64,000 nt of DNA from NCBI GenBank assembly GCA_009778065.1, contig WRKM01000002.1, positions 1-64,000 of the forward strand, in the 5' to 3' direction. Both the position numbers and the translations under genes were made by a program. The notes below the pieces were generated by a model. The model was not told the origin of the DNA. It was given only the letters and a program-made list of their open reading frames with translations, and searched no databases. The stretch comes from Oscillospiraceae bacterium (lineage in GTDB: Bacteria > Bacillota > Clostridia > Oscillospirales > Ruminococcaceae). Shown here piece by piece: positions 1 through 8,748 of this stretch; within the stretch, counting starts at the first letter, position 1, and every line of letters begins with the position of its first letter.

Positions 1-688
1 CCACTGACAGGCTTTTTGAAGCCTCGCCTAAAACCTGACGCGCCGCCCCGAAGTCCAACAGCTTAATCTTTCCGTCACCTGTCATATAAATATTATCGGG
101 TGAAATATCTCTATGCAAAACGCCTACGCTGTGAACAACGATAAGCGAGTCTATGAGGGGAACGACTATATCTAAAACTTGACGTTCGCTTAATTTTCCG
201 CCGTTTTGGGCAATATGTGTTTTTAAGTCCGTACCTTCGAGAAACTCCATAACGAAATAGGCGGTGTTATTCTCGTAAAAGAATTTATGTACCCAAATCA
301 GCCCCGGATGTCCGTTAAAACGCGAAACAGTCTGCGCTTCTTCGTAGAAACGCTCCGCACCTTTTTTGAAAGCGTCTTCTTTATCCCCCGCAATGGTTGA
401 AACAAGGGTATCGCCTTTGTTTCTGTGCGTGATTGTATCGGGTAAATACTCTTTCACGGCGACTTTCTTATCCTCTTTACTGTCATAGGCAAGGTAAGTC
501 ACGCCGAAACCGCCTTTTCCGAGGGTTCGTCCTACTATATATTGTCCTAAGAGAACTGTACCTACGGGCAGGGCGGTAGTATACGAACTTTCCGCGCCAT
601 CGGTATAACCGCAGGAAGTACAGAATTTTGTCTCTTCGCTTTTCTCTTCAAAACAGTTTGTACAGAGGTTTTTGTTGTTGATGTACAT
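1..688 (-). CDS. Serine/threonine protein kinase, N-terminal part (cut by window edge)
   Basis: Read directly on the minus strand from ATG at 688; no stop is reached at base 1, so about 229 residues are visible. It opens with a short zinc-ribbon-like stretch (CTNC near residue 9 and CTSC about 14 residues later). A Hanks-type kinase fold follows: Gly-rich loop GKGGFGVTYLAYD, VAVKEYLP with the ATP-binding Lys, the hinge VMEFLEGTDL, catalytic loop HRDISPDN with Asp and Asn present, and DFGAAR as the metal-binding motif. All key catalytic residues are intact. The family phosphorylates Ser/Thr on proteins; the rest (often TM and sensor domains) lies outside the window. The zinc ribbon before the kinase is common in Clostridia. 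Substrates cannot be inferred. Confidence 0.93.
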   Translation of the reverse strand, partial: MYINNKNLCTNCFEEKSEETKFCTSCGYTDGAESSYTTALPVGTVLLGQYIVGRTLGKGGFGVTYLAYDSKEDKKVAVKEYLPDTITHRNKGDTLVSTIAGDKEDAFKKGAERFYEEAQTVSRFNGHPGLIWVHKFFYENNTAYFVMEFLEGTDLKTHIAQNGGKLSERQVLDIVVPLIDSLIVVHSVGVLHRDISPDNIYMTGDGKIKLLDFGAARQVLGEASKSLSV

Positions 689-796
689 AAAAATTATCCT
701 TAAATTAGTTTAAATATGCTAAAATAGCCGCAGACAGAAAAGGCGGCTACCCTCCGAATTTGAAAACATTTGAAAACTATAGTCGCATTTGTAAAT

Positions 797-826
797 ATTA
801 TAGCATATTTTAAAAGGGTTTGTCAA
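797..826 (-). promoter_or_regulatory. Promoter of the kinase gene
   Basis: Minus strand TTGACA (826-821), 18-bp spacer, TATAAT (802-797). It lies about 110 bp upstream of the kinase ATG with no intervening gene. Confidence 0.7.
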
Positions 827-880
827 GAGTTATTTTACCGGTTAATGATTAATAATTGAGCCTATAGTTTCATAAATAAC

Positions 881-909
881 TTTACAACATAAAATATATG
901 TGATATAAT
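881..909 (+). promoter_or_regulatory. Promoter of the comEA-like gene
   Basis: TTTACA (881-886), 17-bp spacer, TATAAT (904-909), about 66 bp before the ATG at 976. Confidence 0.65.
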
Positions 910-975
910 TGTCTTGATGCTTTAAAATTACAAAAGCAAAACTAAAAACTATTGTAAGGTATTTCGGAGTTTAAA

Positions 976-1434
976 ATGAAAAAAGCCGTATTTCCTGTTT
1001 TGTCACTCGTTTTCCTGATAGCTTGCGCGGTTTTCGTATATCTTACGCGGGAGGCTGTTCCGACATATGTAAATGTTATTTCGACCGTTACTGAAGAGCC
1101 GTCAGATTCAGTCAGGACAGTTTCAACACCGCAGATAACGAAACCGCCCGAACCGATAATAACAGAAAAAACCGAAACAACAACTGTATCACAGCCTGAA
1201 ATAACCGCCGCACAACAATCTGAGCCGCCTTTAAGTAACGATGCTCTCATTAATATAAACACAGCGAGCCTTGAGGAACTTATAACGCTTCATGGTATCG
1301 GTAACGTGATAGGACAACGAATTATAGATTATCGTGAGGACAGCGGCGCATTTAAGAGCATAGAGGAATTAAAAGCTGTCAGGGGAATAGGCGATGTTGT
1401 GTTCGAGAGAATAAAGGATAAAATTACAGTATAA
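976..1434 (+). CDS. comEA: ComEA-like helix-hairpin-helix DNA-binding protein
   Basis: 152 aa. A single N-terminal hydrophobic segment (about residues 5-23) acts as signal or membrane anchor. A long Thr/Pro/Glu-rich linker follows, then a C-terminal tandem helix-hairpin-helix domain (about residues 88-152) with the hallmark [18 protein letters not shown] and a second hairpin [16 protein letters not shown]. This is the ComEA architecture: an envelope-anchored protein that binds double-stranded DNA for natural transformation. No comEB/comEC sits beside it, so a competence role is inferred from the family only. The gene stands alone between its own promoter and a terminator-like hairpin. Confidence 0.85.
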   Translation: MKKAVFPVLSLVFLIACAVFVYLTREAVPTYVNVISTVTEEPSDSVRTVSTPQITKPPEPIITEKTETTTVSQPEITAAQQSEPPLSNDALININTASLEELITLHGIGNVIGQRIIDYREDSGAFKSIEELKAVRGIGDVVFERIKDKITV

Positions 1435-1465
1435 ACAAATTATACCAAATGAGAAAATAAAAAAA

Positions 1466-1500
1466 GGCTACTGCACTTTAAAAGTTAAAGTGCGGCAGCC
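1466..1500. terminator. Bidirectional terminator between comEA-like and DUF378 genes
   Basis: Inverted repeat with arms around GCACTTTAA and TTAAAGTGC extended by GGCT/AGCC. It has A-rich sequence before and TCTTTAATTTT after, between two convergent genes. Confidence 0.75.
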
Positions 1501-1513
1501 TCTTTAATTTTAG

Positions 1514-1741
1514 TTAGTCGAAGCGGTGTTGCTGTTGTTCTCTTTCGACAATTTCGTTTTTCCTGAAAAAAAGCGAAATACACCAAACGGCACTGAGAGC
1601 GACAAGAATATATATCAACCTGCTGATTATTGACGCACTTCCGCCGAACGCCCAAGCTATACAATCAAATCTGAAAAGTCCGACTAAGCCCCAGTTTAAA
1701 CCGCCTAATAAAAGTATAAACAATGCGATTCTGTCCATCAT
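1514..1741 (-). CDS. DUF378 family small membrane protein
   Basis: 75 aa with two predicted membrane helices (about residues 4-22 and 38-58). The opening MMDRIALFILLLGGLNWGLVG is the conserved start of DUF378 proteins, whose function is unknown. A GGAG SD lies about 10 nt before the ATG at 1741. The tail EIVEREQQQHRFD is charged and cytoplasmic-looking. It is convergent with the comEA-like gene and appears monocistronic. Confidence 0.8.
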   Translation of the reverse strand: MMDRIALFILLLGGLNWGLVGLFRFDCIAWAFGGSASIISRLIYILVALSAVWCISLFFRKNEIVEREQQQHRFD

Positions 1742-1870
1742 AATTTTAATACTCTCCTTTGCAAAGACGATGTTTTAATATCATTTTGACCCCGCATATA
1801 CGGCGTCGCTCTTATTATTCGTTGTTTCTTTACGATTATTCATTTTTTCGTATTTCTTTATTTGCTAATA

Positions 1871-1877
1871 TTCGACA
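1871..1877 (-). promoter_or_regulatory. Candidate 0A box between DUF378 gene and spo0A
   Basis: TTCGACA on the plus strand is the complement of the Spo0A-binding consensus TGTCGAA. It lies in the otherwise gene-free, AT-rich stretch 1742-2121, about 245 bp upstream of spo0A. A 7-mer can arise by chance, so this is suggestive only. Confidence 0.35.
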
Positions 1878-2061
1878 TTATTTGACATATAATTTATATA
1901 AAATGGTGATAATATACAACATATAATTCCATATATTGATAATAATCACAATAAATCTTTGGTTTTTTCAAAGGCATTTATAAAGAAAAAGTGCGTTAAA
2001 ACTCATTAATAAAAGGTTTGTGCGATTTTAAAATAATATGTAATTATATCCAAATTACCTG

Positions 2062-2090
2062 TTGCATTTCCGAAATTCATGTGGTAAAAT
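2062..2090 (+). promoter_or_regulatory. Sigma-A-like promoter of spo0A
   Basis: TTGCAT (2062-2067), 17-bp spacer, TAAAAT (2085-2090), followed about 20 nt later by the GGAGG SD. No clear SigH-type promoter was recognised upstream. Nothing else was found in 1742-2061 apart from the candidate 0A box. Confidence 0.5.
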
Positions 2091-2121
2091 AAAAGACGAA
2101 GTATAAATTTTGGAGGTAAAA

Positions 2122-2922
2122 ATGACGACAAAGCAATTTAAAGTCTTAATCGGAGACGACAGTATGGAAAACGGGCTTGCCTGGGCATCTCTCTTAAAGC
2201 AGAAGGGTATGTATGCCATAACAAGACCGCGAAACGGGAGGGTTATTCTCGAAACATTCAGGCAAGAAATGCCGGATGTACTCGTAATTGACGCAAAAAT
2301 GCCCGAGTTCGATGCTGTATCTCTCATGGCGAAGATTAAAGACGAAGTGGCGAAATCCCCGATAGTAATCGTTGTTTCAAGTTACGACTCCCCACAGGTC
2401 GAACGCGAAGTGATGGATGCAGGGGCAAGGTATTATATGGTCAGACCCTTTGAACCTAACGAACTTGCGAGACGGGTGGAGAATCTGCTCGGCAGTTCTC
2501 TCGGAAACATGAGCGTCGAATACAACGTCCACGACGACATTCCCGACGATATTGAGTATGTAGTTACGGAGATTATCCACCAAATCGGAATCCCCGCTCA
2601 CATCAAAGGTTATCATTATCTGCGGACAGCCATTCTGCTTTCGGTTGATGACAGCGAGATGATAAACTGTGTGACGAAGCTTCTCTATCCCACCGTAGCG
2701 AAAAAGTACAACACTACCTCATCTCGCGTTGAGCGAGCTATCCGTCACGCGATAGAAATAGCGTGGGACAGAGGCGATGTAGAAACGCTTAACGGATTTT
2801 TCGGCTATACAATACATACCTCAAGGGGAAAGCCCACAAACTCGGAATTTATCGCGCTGATTGCAGATAAGTTAAGACTGCAATTCAGGCATAAAATGCA
2901 AAATCGGATGCCTTTAAAATAA
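2122..2922 (+). CDS. spo0A: Sporulation master response regulator Spo0A
   Basis: 267 aa. Start chosen at ATG 2122 because GGAGG (2112-2116) precedes it; a TTG 12 nt upstream lies on the SD itself. Residues 1-120 form a receiver domain: acidic pair D12-D13, phospho-acceptor D57 in [11 protein letters not shown], and Ser86/Ser87 in the switch position. Residues 150-265 match the Spo0A C-terminal DNA-binding domain (YLRTAI...[12 protein letters not shown]...[16 protein letters not shown]). Spo0A~P controls entry into sporulation. Odd point: the usually invariant receiver lysine is Arg108 (MVRPFEP). Monocistronic, ended by a strong terminator. Confidence 0.95.
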   Translation: MTTKQFKVLIGDDSMENGLAWASLLKQKGMYAITRPRNGRVILETFRQEMPDVLVIDAKMPEFDAVSLMAKIKDEVAKSPIVIVVSSYDSPQVEREVMDAGARYYMVRPFEPNELARRVENLLGSSLGNMSVEYNVHDDIPDDIEYVVTEIIHQIGIPAHIKGYHYLRTAILLSVDDSEMINCVTKLLYPTVAKKYNTTSSRVERAIRHAIEIAWDRGDVETLNGFFGYTIHTSRGKPTNSEFIALIADKLRLQFRHKMQNRMPLK

Positions 2923-2930
2923 AAGCAAAA

Positions 2931-2960
2931 AGGGGATACCGCAAAAAAGCGGTATCCTCT
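2931..2960. terminator. Terminator after spo0A (bidirectional)
   Basis: GGGATACCGC, A6 loop, GCGGTATCC, then TCTTATTATTTTTT. It serves spo0A on plus and probably the convergent carbohydrate-binding gene on minus. Confidence 0.88.
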
Positions 2961-2972
2961 TATTATTTTTTC

Positions 2973-3642
2973 CTATTCCCCTAAAAGAAGAACGAAATCG
3001 TCAATATATACATCGTTTGTATTTACGCCGGCATAATCGCTTGCTCCCGTACCCTCTTCATTCGCGCCGTTGCTTGTTTCTATGTAGGCGTGAATACTGT
3101 CGAACTCACTTTTTATTTATATTAATTTTACCTCGTAATAATACCCAACCGTCTTTATTTACATGATTAGGAGGGTATCTGATGTCCCAGCCTGTTGATT
3201 CGGGGGTGACTATACTCGTGGGGAGTTTAAACTTAGATAAAAGATTTCGCTCCGGGTTATAATCGTCCCACCAACTCTGCACAGGAAAATCGACACCCGC
3301 TAATTTTACATTCGTTTCAAGCGACAGATGAACCCGCGATGGTGCCGCGTCATTGCGCATCTTCACCCAAACCATAGCCACATAATTTTTTACATTATGC
3401 TTTAAATAGTTCGTAATATCAAGAGAAGCACCGTTCCAGCTTCGTGTTCTGCCGCTTATTTTCATACAACTTTTACCGCTGTGATACTCCTCATCGGTGA
3501 GTTCGACTCGAACCTCGTACTTTAAATAGTCATAATGGCACGATTCCGGTCCGCGAGCGACCCAACCGTTTAGGTCAGTTTCAAAATCATTTCTGTAAAG
3601 CAGTTTTGACTCGTCGTATTTGACAGAAAATACGTCTTTCAT
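2973..3642 (-). CDS. Carbohydrate-binding module protein (CBM4/9-like), split by a frameshift
   Basis: The ORF from ATG 3642 runs 178 codons to a TGA at 3106. The adjoining frame continues for about 48 codons to TAG at 2973 and ends in NTNDVYIDDFVLLLGE, the typical last beta-strand of CBM4/9-type modules. Removing one A from the A5 run near 3112-3116 restores a single ORF of about 225 aa. The first part carries typical CBM features (NDFETDLNGWVARGPESCH, HSGKSCMKISGRTRSWNGASLDITNYL). There is no signal peptide or catalytic domain, so this is a bare, apparently intracellular binding module. It could be a recent pseudogene, a sequencing error in the homopolymer, or programmed slippage. Confidence 0.72.
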
Positions 3643-3689
3643 AACTTCCCCCTGTTTTTGAACAACATAGTAAGTTTTAATACATCTAT

Positions 3690-3718
3690 AGTATACAACA
3701 CCCGATTACTTTTGTCAA
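3690..3718 (-). promoter_or_regulatory. Promoter of the CBM gene
   Basis: Minus strand TTGACA (3718-3713), 17-bp spacer, TATACT (3695-3690), 48 bp before the ATG at 3642. Confidence 0.7.
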
Positions 3719-3809
3719 CATTATGTAATCGCATTTAGTTAAATAAAATAATAAATTTGATAAAAAAGGGTTAAAAATACGTCATTTTTACGGACTTCGT
3801 TTTTTACTA

Positions 3810-3838
3810 TTGACAAAACCTTAACTTTAATATACAAT
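3810..3838 (+). promoter_or_regulatory. Promoter of aroF-tyrA
   Basis: TTGACA (3810-3815), 17-bp spacer, TACAAT (3833-3838), 37 bp before the aroF ATG. No leader attenuator or riboswitch fits in the short 5' UTR. Confidence 0.7.
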
Positions 3839-3874
3839 ATTTATTAAGATAATAATACAAAAGAAGGAAAGACA

Positions 3875-4879
3875 ATGATGATAGTAGTACTTAAAAAAAA
3901 TTCCACCACGGAACAGCGAGCCGATTTAATCGAGTGGATAAAAAGCCTCGGACTTGACGTTCATTTGAGCGAGGGGAAGTTCCAGACGATTTTAGGCTTA
4001 ATCGGCGATACCGCAAGCATAGACACCGAACTGATTGAAGGGCTTGCTATAGTAGAAAAGGTGACCCGCATTACAGAGCAGTTCAAAAAAGCCAACCGTA
4101 AATTCCATGACGATGACAGTGTTTTTGACGTCGGGGGTGCGAAAATCGGTGATGGAAACTTTATGCTCATCGCCGGACCCTGCTCTGTTGAAAACGAGGA
4201 GCAGATTTGCGAGATAGCGGAGCGTGTGAAAAAAGCAGGCGCGCATATGCTTCGCGGAGGCGCATTTAAACCGCGTACCTCACCATACGATTTTCAGGGA
4301 CTACATGCCGATGGAATTGAGCTGTTATTAAAAGCCAAAAAGCTCACAGGACTCCCCATCGTTACCGAGCTTATGGATATATCACAGCTTAAATATTTCG
4401 ATGATGTGGATGTTATCCAGGTCGGAGCGAGAAATATGCAGAATATGGAGCTTTTAAAGGCGCTCGGCAGAGAAAACAAGCCTGTTTTACTAAAGCGCGG
4501 TCTCGCCAACACGGTGAAAGAACTTCTCATGAGTGCAGAATACATAATGGCGGGCGGTAACGAGCAGGTAATTTTATGCGAGCGCGGAATCAGAACCTTT
4601 GAAACCGCCACTCGTAACACTCTTGACATCTCTGCGGTACCCGTATTGCAAGAATTATCGCATCTACCCGTAATTATCGACCCGAGCCATGCCTGCGGAA
4701 TTGCGCGGTATGTCAGACCGTTGACCCTTGCGGCGGCGGCGGCGGGTGCGAACGGTATAATAGTAGAAGTGCATAACGAACCCGCGCGTGCATTGTGCGA
4801 CGGACCGCAGTCGCTTACGCCGGACGAGTTCGGGGATTTGGTTCAGAGCATTGAGAAGGTAAGGGAAGCCATATTATGA
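3875..4879 (+). CDS. aroF: 3-deoxy-7-phosphoheptulonate (DAHP) synthase, AroF/AroG-beta type
   Basis: 334 aa. Condenses phosphoenolpyruvate and erythrose-4-phosphate in the first shikimate-pathway step. About 70 N-terminal residues form the ferredoxin-like regulatory extension of this subfamily (MIVVLKKNSTTEQRADLIEWI...). The TIM barrel follows, with FMLIAGPCSVENEEQI, LRGGAFKPRTSPYDFQG, VGARNMQN, LLKRG, LCERGIRTFE and PVIIDPSHACG, which carry the PEP, metal and phosphate ligands. AAGGA precedes the ATG. It overlaps tyrA by 4 bp (ATGA), so the two are translationally coupled and link the start of the pathway to tyrosine synthesis. The N-terminal domain is the usual feedback-control site in this subfamily. 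Confidence 0.95.
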   Translation: MMIVVLKKNSTTEQRADLIEWIKSLGLDVHLSEGKFQTILGLIGDTASIDTELIEGLAIVEKVTRITEQFKKANRKFHDDDSVFDVGGAKIGDGNFMLIAGPCSVENEEQICEIAERVKKAGAHMLRGGAFKPRTSPYDFQGLHADGIELLLKAKKLTGLPIVTELMDISQLKYFDDVDVIQVGARNMQNMELLKALGRENKPVLLKRGLANTVKELLMSAEYIMAGGNEQVILCERGIRTFETATRNTLDISAVPVLQELSHLPVIIDPSHACGIARYVRPLTLAAAAAGANGIIVEVHNEPARALCDGPQSLTPDEFGDLVQSIEKVREAIL

Positions 4880-5718
4880 CGATAGGTATAGTCGGACTTG
4901 GTTTAATCGGCGGTTCTTTCGCTAAAGCAATAAAAGAAAACACAGACCATAAGGTTCTCGTCTTTGATAAAAATAACAGCGTAAACCTTCAGGCAAAGCT
5001 TGAAGGGGCGTGTGACGGTACATTAAACTCTGAAAACATAGGAGATTGCGATATAGTTTTAATCTCGCTTTACCCGAAAGTAACGATTGATTACATTAAA
5101 GAAAACGCGGACTTATTTAAAGAAAACGCACTTGTTATTGATGCGGCGGGTATTAAAAGAAATGTCTGTGAGACCGCCGCACCGCTCGCAAGAGAGAAGG
5201 GCTTTTCTTTCTTAGGCGGACACCCGATGGCAGGGACGCAATTCTCGGGTTTTCGGTACTCGCGAGGCTCGCTCTTCAAAAACGCGCCAATGTTACTTAT
5301 TCCGCAACCAGACGAGAGTATAAAGGTCTTAGAAAAAGCTAAAAACTTTTTTACCGAAATCGGTTTTGCGAGTGTTGTTTTCACTACGGCTGAAGAACAC
5401 GACCGCAGAATCGCCTATACTTCACAATTAGCGCATATTGTATCAAATGCCTATGTTAAAAGCCCCGCGGCTTCAGAGCATAAAGGATTTTCGGCAGGCA
5501 GTTATAAGGACTTGACGAGAGTTGCGCGGTTAAACGAGGAAATGTGGACAGAACTGTTTCTCGAAAATAGGGATAATCTGATTTACGAGATAGAATATCT
5601 CATTAAAAGTCTTACGGAATATAAAGTCACGCTTGAAGAAAATAACGGAGAAGCTCTAAAAGCGTTATTAAAAGACGGTAGAGAGCGGAAGGAGCGTGTC
5701 GAGCGGGGCAGGGAATAA
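4876..5718 (+). CDS. tyrA: Prephenate dehydrogenase
   Basis: 280 aa. Oxidises prephenate to 4-hydroxyphenylpyruvate with NAD+ in tyrosine synthesis. The N-terminal Rossmann motif GIVGLGLIGGSFAKAIKE is intact. GGHPMAGTQFSGF contains the catalytic His region and HDRRIAYTSQLAHIVS the substrate-binding region of the helical C-terminal domain. There is no fused chorismate mutase and no C-terminal ACT domain; the protein ends with a short charged tail. It starts inside the aroF stop (ATGA overlap). The next gene (P-type ATPase) converges only 11 bp after its stop. Confidence 0.93.
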   Translation: MTIGIVGLGLIGGSFAKAIKENTDHKVLVFDKNNSVNLQAKLEGACDGTLNSENIGDCDIVLISLYPKVTIDYIKENADLFKENALVIDAAGIKRNVCETAAPLAREKGFSFLGGHPMAGTQFSGFRYSRGSLFKNAPMLLIPQPDESIKVLEKAKNFFTEIGFASVVFTTAEEHDRRIAYTSQLAHIVSNAYVKSPAASEHKGFSAGSYKDLTRVARLNEEMWTELFLENRDNLIYEIEYLIKSLTEYKVTLEENNGEALKALLKDGRERKERVERGRE

Positions 5719-5729
5719 GAGTGATAGAA

Positions 5730-8432
5730 TTACGCTTCGGTATTACGCTTAAACAGCCGCTTTGAAAACTCGCTTCCCGCAAGAGTAAATAATACAAACG
5801 CCGTGCAGACCGCGAATTGCACAGGATTCAGCATAGAAGTCGTGAACATATCATTTAAAAAAGGTACATACATAACAGCGAAAAGTATTGCCATAGAAAT
5901 AACCGTTGTTATATTTAAAAAACGATTCTCAAATAATTTTTTCCTAAAGCAGAGCGGCGTGTCTGATTTTGACGGATAGGAGACTAAAAGTTCACTCGTC
6001 ACTAATGTGAAAAAGCACATACTGACAGCGGCAAGCGCAACACCGTCATCGTTGTTACCATAACTGAAATAACCGAACAGAAACGCTCCGAGAGCTCCCG
6101 CGCAGATAAAAAGAGAGCGAAGCGCGACAGATACTTTTATAGCTTTATTAATAATAGGCTCCTTCGGATTTCGTGGTTTTCGGAGCATTATGCCTTCTTC
6201 TTTACCTTCCATACCTAAAGCAAAAGCAGGGAATGCGTCTGTAAGAAGATTCACGAAAAGCAGTTGTGTAGCGACTAAAGGCGCAGGCAACCCTAAAATA
6301 ATCGCGATAAGGATGAGCAAAATTTCCGCCATGTTACAAGCTAAAAGATAGCTTGTAACTTTTCTTATATTCTCATAAATTGTCCGCCCTTGTTCGACCG
6401 CCCCGACTATACTGACAAAATTGTCATCGCTCAAAATCATATCAGCCGCTTCTTTAGAAACATCTGTACCGGTTATGCCCATAGCTATCCCGATGTCTGC
6501 TCTTTTTAAAGAGGGTGCGTCATTAACGCCGTCGCCCGTCATGGCAACTATATTATTGTTATGCTTGATTGCCGTTACAATACGCACTTTATGCTCGGGT
6601 GATACCCGGGCAAAAACATTGACTGTTTTTACCTTTTCTCGTAATTCAACATCGGTCAAGCTGCTTAGACTGCTACCATCGAGAATTTCTTCATCGTCTT
6701 CATTTATTCCAAGCTCTTTTGCGATTGCTCCTGCTGTAATTTTATGGTCTCCCGTTATCATTTTCACGTTGATTCCGGCGGTGCGGCATTGACTCACCGA
6801 CGCCCGGACTTCCTCACGCGGCGGGTCTATCATACACATCATTCCGACGTAAATCAACCCGTCCTCCGAAATGTCGTTTTCGTCTTTATTTTCATATTCC
6901 TTATAAGCAAAACCGAGAACCCGCAAAGCTTGAGAAGCGAACAGTTCATTTTGGTTTAAAAGCCTTTGTTTTATTTCATCCGTCATAGGAATAATTTCAC
7001 CATCGACATATACACGCTCACATCGAGCTATTATCCCATCCGGAGCCCCTTTAACGCTCATGAAAGTTTGAGAACCTTTTATATTTAAAACGGACATAAG
7101 TTTTCTGTCCGAGTCAAAGGGGATTTCCCCTACTCGTTTATACCTTGCGTTAAGCTCGTCTTTATCTAAATTTAATTTTGCTCCGAAGACAAGCATAGCC
7201 GCTTCCGTGGGGTCGCCTATGATTTTAGCAGCTTCTTTATCGTAAAACGCATCGTTGCATAAAACGGCGATTTCTGCCATTAGGCTTATATTCTTCGTTA
7301 TTTCCTGCCCATCAGAACCGACCCTGCCTTTTGCGCTGTAGCCGCTCCCCGTGACCTCGTAGGTAGTTTTAGTATCAAAAGCTTTTACGACACACATCTT
7401 ATTTTGAGTCATAGTGCCTGTTTTATCGGAGCATATAACGGTCGTACTTCCGAGGGTTTCGACTGCTCTCAGCTTTTTTACTATGACGTTTTGCCGAACC
7501 ATTTTTTGAACGCCGATAACAAGAATAACAGTGGCTACAATCGCCACACCTTCGGGTACTGCCGCCACAGCCAAAGAAACAGAAATCATCAGCATTTCGA
7601 TAATCCCGCGTTCGTCACCGATTCCGAGAAAGTTATATAAAAAGCTGATTCCGAAGATAATTGCACAGGCGACAATGCAGATAATACCGAGAGTTTTTGC
7701 CATAGAATTAAGCTTGTCCTGCAAAGGGGTAGAACCCTCGTCGGTTTCACTTAAAACAGTTGCTATTTTTCCCATTTCCGTGTCCATACCGGTCGCGCAA
7801 ACCACGCCTGCACCTCTGCCATATGTTACGACCGTTCCCATAGACGCCGAGTTAATCCTGTCACCCAAGTCTGCGCCGATTTCGAGAATGACCGAAGCGT
7901 CTTTTGCGACAGGCTCCGACTCCCCGGTTAACGCAGATTCGTCAATTTTTAAATTCACGCTTTCTATTATCCTGACATCTGCCGGAACATAATCACCTGC
8001 ATCTAAAACAACTATATCTCCGACTACCAAATCTTCGCAATTAATTTTTTCGATGTGTCCGTCTCTTTTAACCTTAGCTTTGGGACTCGACATATCTTTA
8101 AGTTCTTTCAGAGCATTATCCGCTTTGTTTTCCTGTGTTATCCCGATAATCATGTTAACGATGAGTATACTGAGAATTATTAATGCGTCTTTTAAGCCAT
8201 CGCCTGTAAGCACCGAAACGAAAGCCGCTAACAGCAGAATAATCACGAGAAAATCTTTAAACTGTGCAATAATTCGCATGAACAACGACTTTTTTTTCGC
8301 TTTTTTAAAACGGTTCGGTCCGTTTAGTTCAAGTCTGCGACCTGCCTCTTCTGCGGCAAGTCCGCGTTCGCTGTCTGTTTTTAGTTCCTCCAACGCTAAG
8401 ACGGTAGATTTGTTGTAGAATATTGAACTCAT
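5730..8432 (-). CDS. P-type cation-transporting ATPase (SERCA-like, type IIA), riboswitch-controlled
   Basis: 900 aa from ATG 8432, chosen because GGAGG (8444-8440) lies 7 nt upstream; 12 further in-frame codons upstream would overrun the SD. It has an N-terminal cation ATPase domain, TGES in the actuator, phosphorylation motif CSDKTGTMT, MTGDGVNDAPSLK hinge, and about ten membrane helices. Ion-site residues typical of Ca2+ pumps are present: PEG in M4, NMAE in M5 and NLLTD in M6. The family exports Ca2+ and/or Mn2+ using ATP. A yybP-ykoY riboswitch leader argues that Mn2+ is a physiological substrate (inference). Monocistronic, convergent with tyrA. Confidence 0.93.
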   Translation of the reverse strand: MSSIFYNKSTVLALEELKTDSERGLAAEEAGRRLELNGPNRFKKAKKKSLFMRIIAQFKDFLVIILLLAAFVSVLTGDGLKDALIILSILIVNMIIGITQENKADNALKELKDMSSPKAKVKRDGHIEKINCEDLVVGDIVVLDAGDYVPADVRIIESVNLKIDESALTGESEPVAKDASVILEIGADLGDRINSASMGTVVTYGRGAGVVCATGMDTEMGKIATVLSETDEGSTPLQDKLNSMAKTLGIICIVACAIIFGISFLYNFLGIGDERGIIEMLMISVSLAVAAVPEGVAIVATVILVIGVQKMVRQNVIVKKLRAVETLGSTTVICSDKTGTMTQNKMCVVKAFDTKTTYEVTGSGYSAKGRVGSDGQEITKNISLMAEIAVLCNDAFYDKEAAKIIGDPTEAAMLVFGAKLNLDKDELNARYKRVGEIPFDSDRKLMSVLNIKGSQTFMSVKGAPDGIIARCERVYVDGEIIPMTDEIKQRLLNQNELFASQALRVLGFAYKEYENKDENDISEDGLIYVGMMCMIDPPREEVRASVSQCRTAGINVKMITGDHKITAGAIAKELGINEDDEEILDGSSLSSLTDVELREKVKTVNVFARVSPEHKVRIVTAIKHNNNIVAMTGDGVNDAPSLKRADIGIAMGITGTDVSKEAADMILSDDNFVSIVGAVEQGRTIYENIRKVTSYLLACNMAEILLILIAIILGLPAPLVATQLLFVNLLTDAFPAFALGMEGKEEGIMLRKPRNPKEPIINKAIKVSVALRSLFICAGALGAFLFGYFSYGNNDDGVALAAVSMCFFTLVTSELLVSYPSKSDTPLCFRKKLFENRFLNITTVISMAILFAVMYVPFLNDMFTTSMLNPVQFAVCTAFVLFTLAGSEFSKRLFKRNTEA

Positions 8433-8459
8433 ATATGCTCCTCCAAAAAATAAAATAAA

Positions 8460-8495
8460 CTCAAGCACAGCCCCGCAAAGCGAGCTACACTTGAG
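8460..8495 (-). terminator. Attenuator terminator inside the ATPase leader
   Basis: On the minus strand, CTCAAG plus an inner GC-rich stem pairs with CTTGAG. A U-rich run (TTTATTTTATTTTTT) follows, ending at the GGAGG SD. Its 5' arm overlaps the CTCA that can close riboswitch stem P1, giving mutually exclusive structures. Confidence 0.8.
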
Positions 8496-8618
8496 TCTTG
8501 TTCATTAAGGTAAACCGGGGCGTATTCGGAACTTTTGCGAAAATACGACCGTGATGACGACTTACCACGCGCTTTATACACAAAGAATCTCATAAATCGC
8601 GCAAACTACTCCCTCACC
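8491..8618 (-). promoter_or_regulatory. yybP-ykoY (manganese) riboswitch upstream of the P-type ATPase
   Basis: Recognised by eye on the minus strand: GGTGAGGGAGTAG at the 5' end, then GTCGTCATCACGG, then CCGGTTTACC and ACAAGACTCA at the 3' end. These are conserved blocks of the yybP-ykoY aptamer. P1 can form between UGAG and CUCA. The terminator at 8460-8495 needs the same CUCA, so ligand-stabilised P1 should act as antiterminator. The class senses Mn2+ and frequently precedes cation ATPases and exporters. Confidence 0.82.
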
Positions 8619-8622
8619 GACA

Positions 8623-8651
8623 AGTTTATCATAAAAATTCAAGCTTGTCAA
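8623..8651 (-). promoter_or_regulatory. Promoter of the riboswitch-ATPase transcript
   Basis: Minus strand TTGACA (8651-8646), 17-bp spacer, TAAACT (8628-8623). It places the start at about 8617, exactly where the aptamer begins. Confidence 0.7.
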
Positions 8652-8703
8652 CAAAAAAGTAAAAAATAACAAAAATTTTATAATTTTATTCAATATAATT
8701 TGC

Positions 8704-8732
8704 TTGACAAATATTTAAGCGTATGATATTAT
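8704..8732 (+). promoter_or_regulatory. Promoter of the NiCo riboswitch-CDF transcript
   Basis: TTGACA (8704-8709), 17-bp spacer, TATTAT (8727-8732), about 17 bp before the aptamer. Confidence 0.75.
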
Positions 8733-8748
8733 GTAATTAATAAATGGC

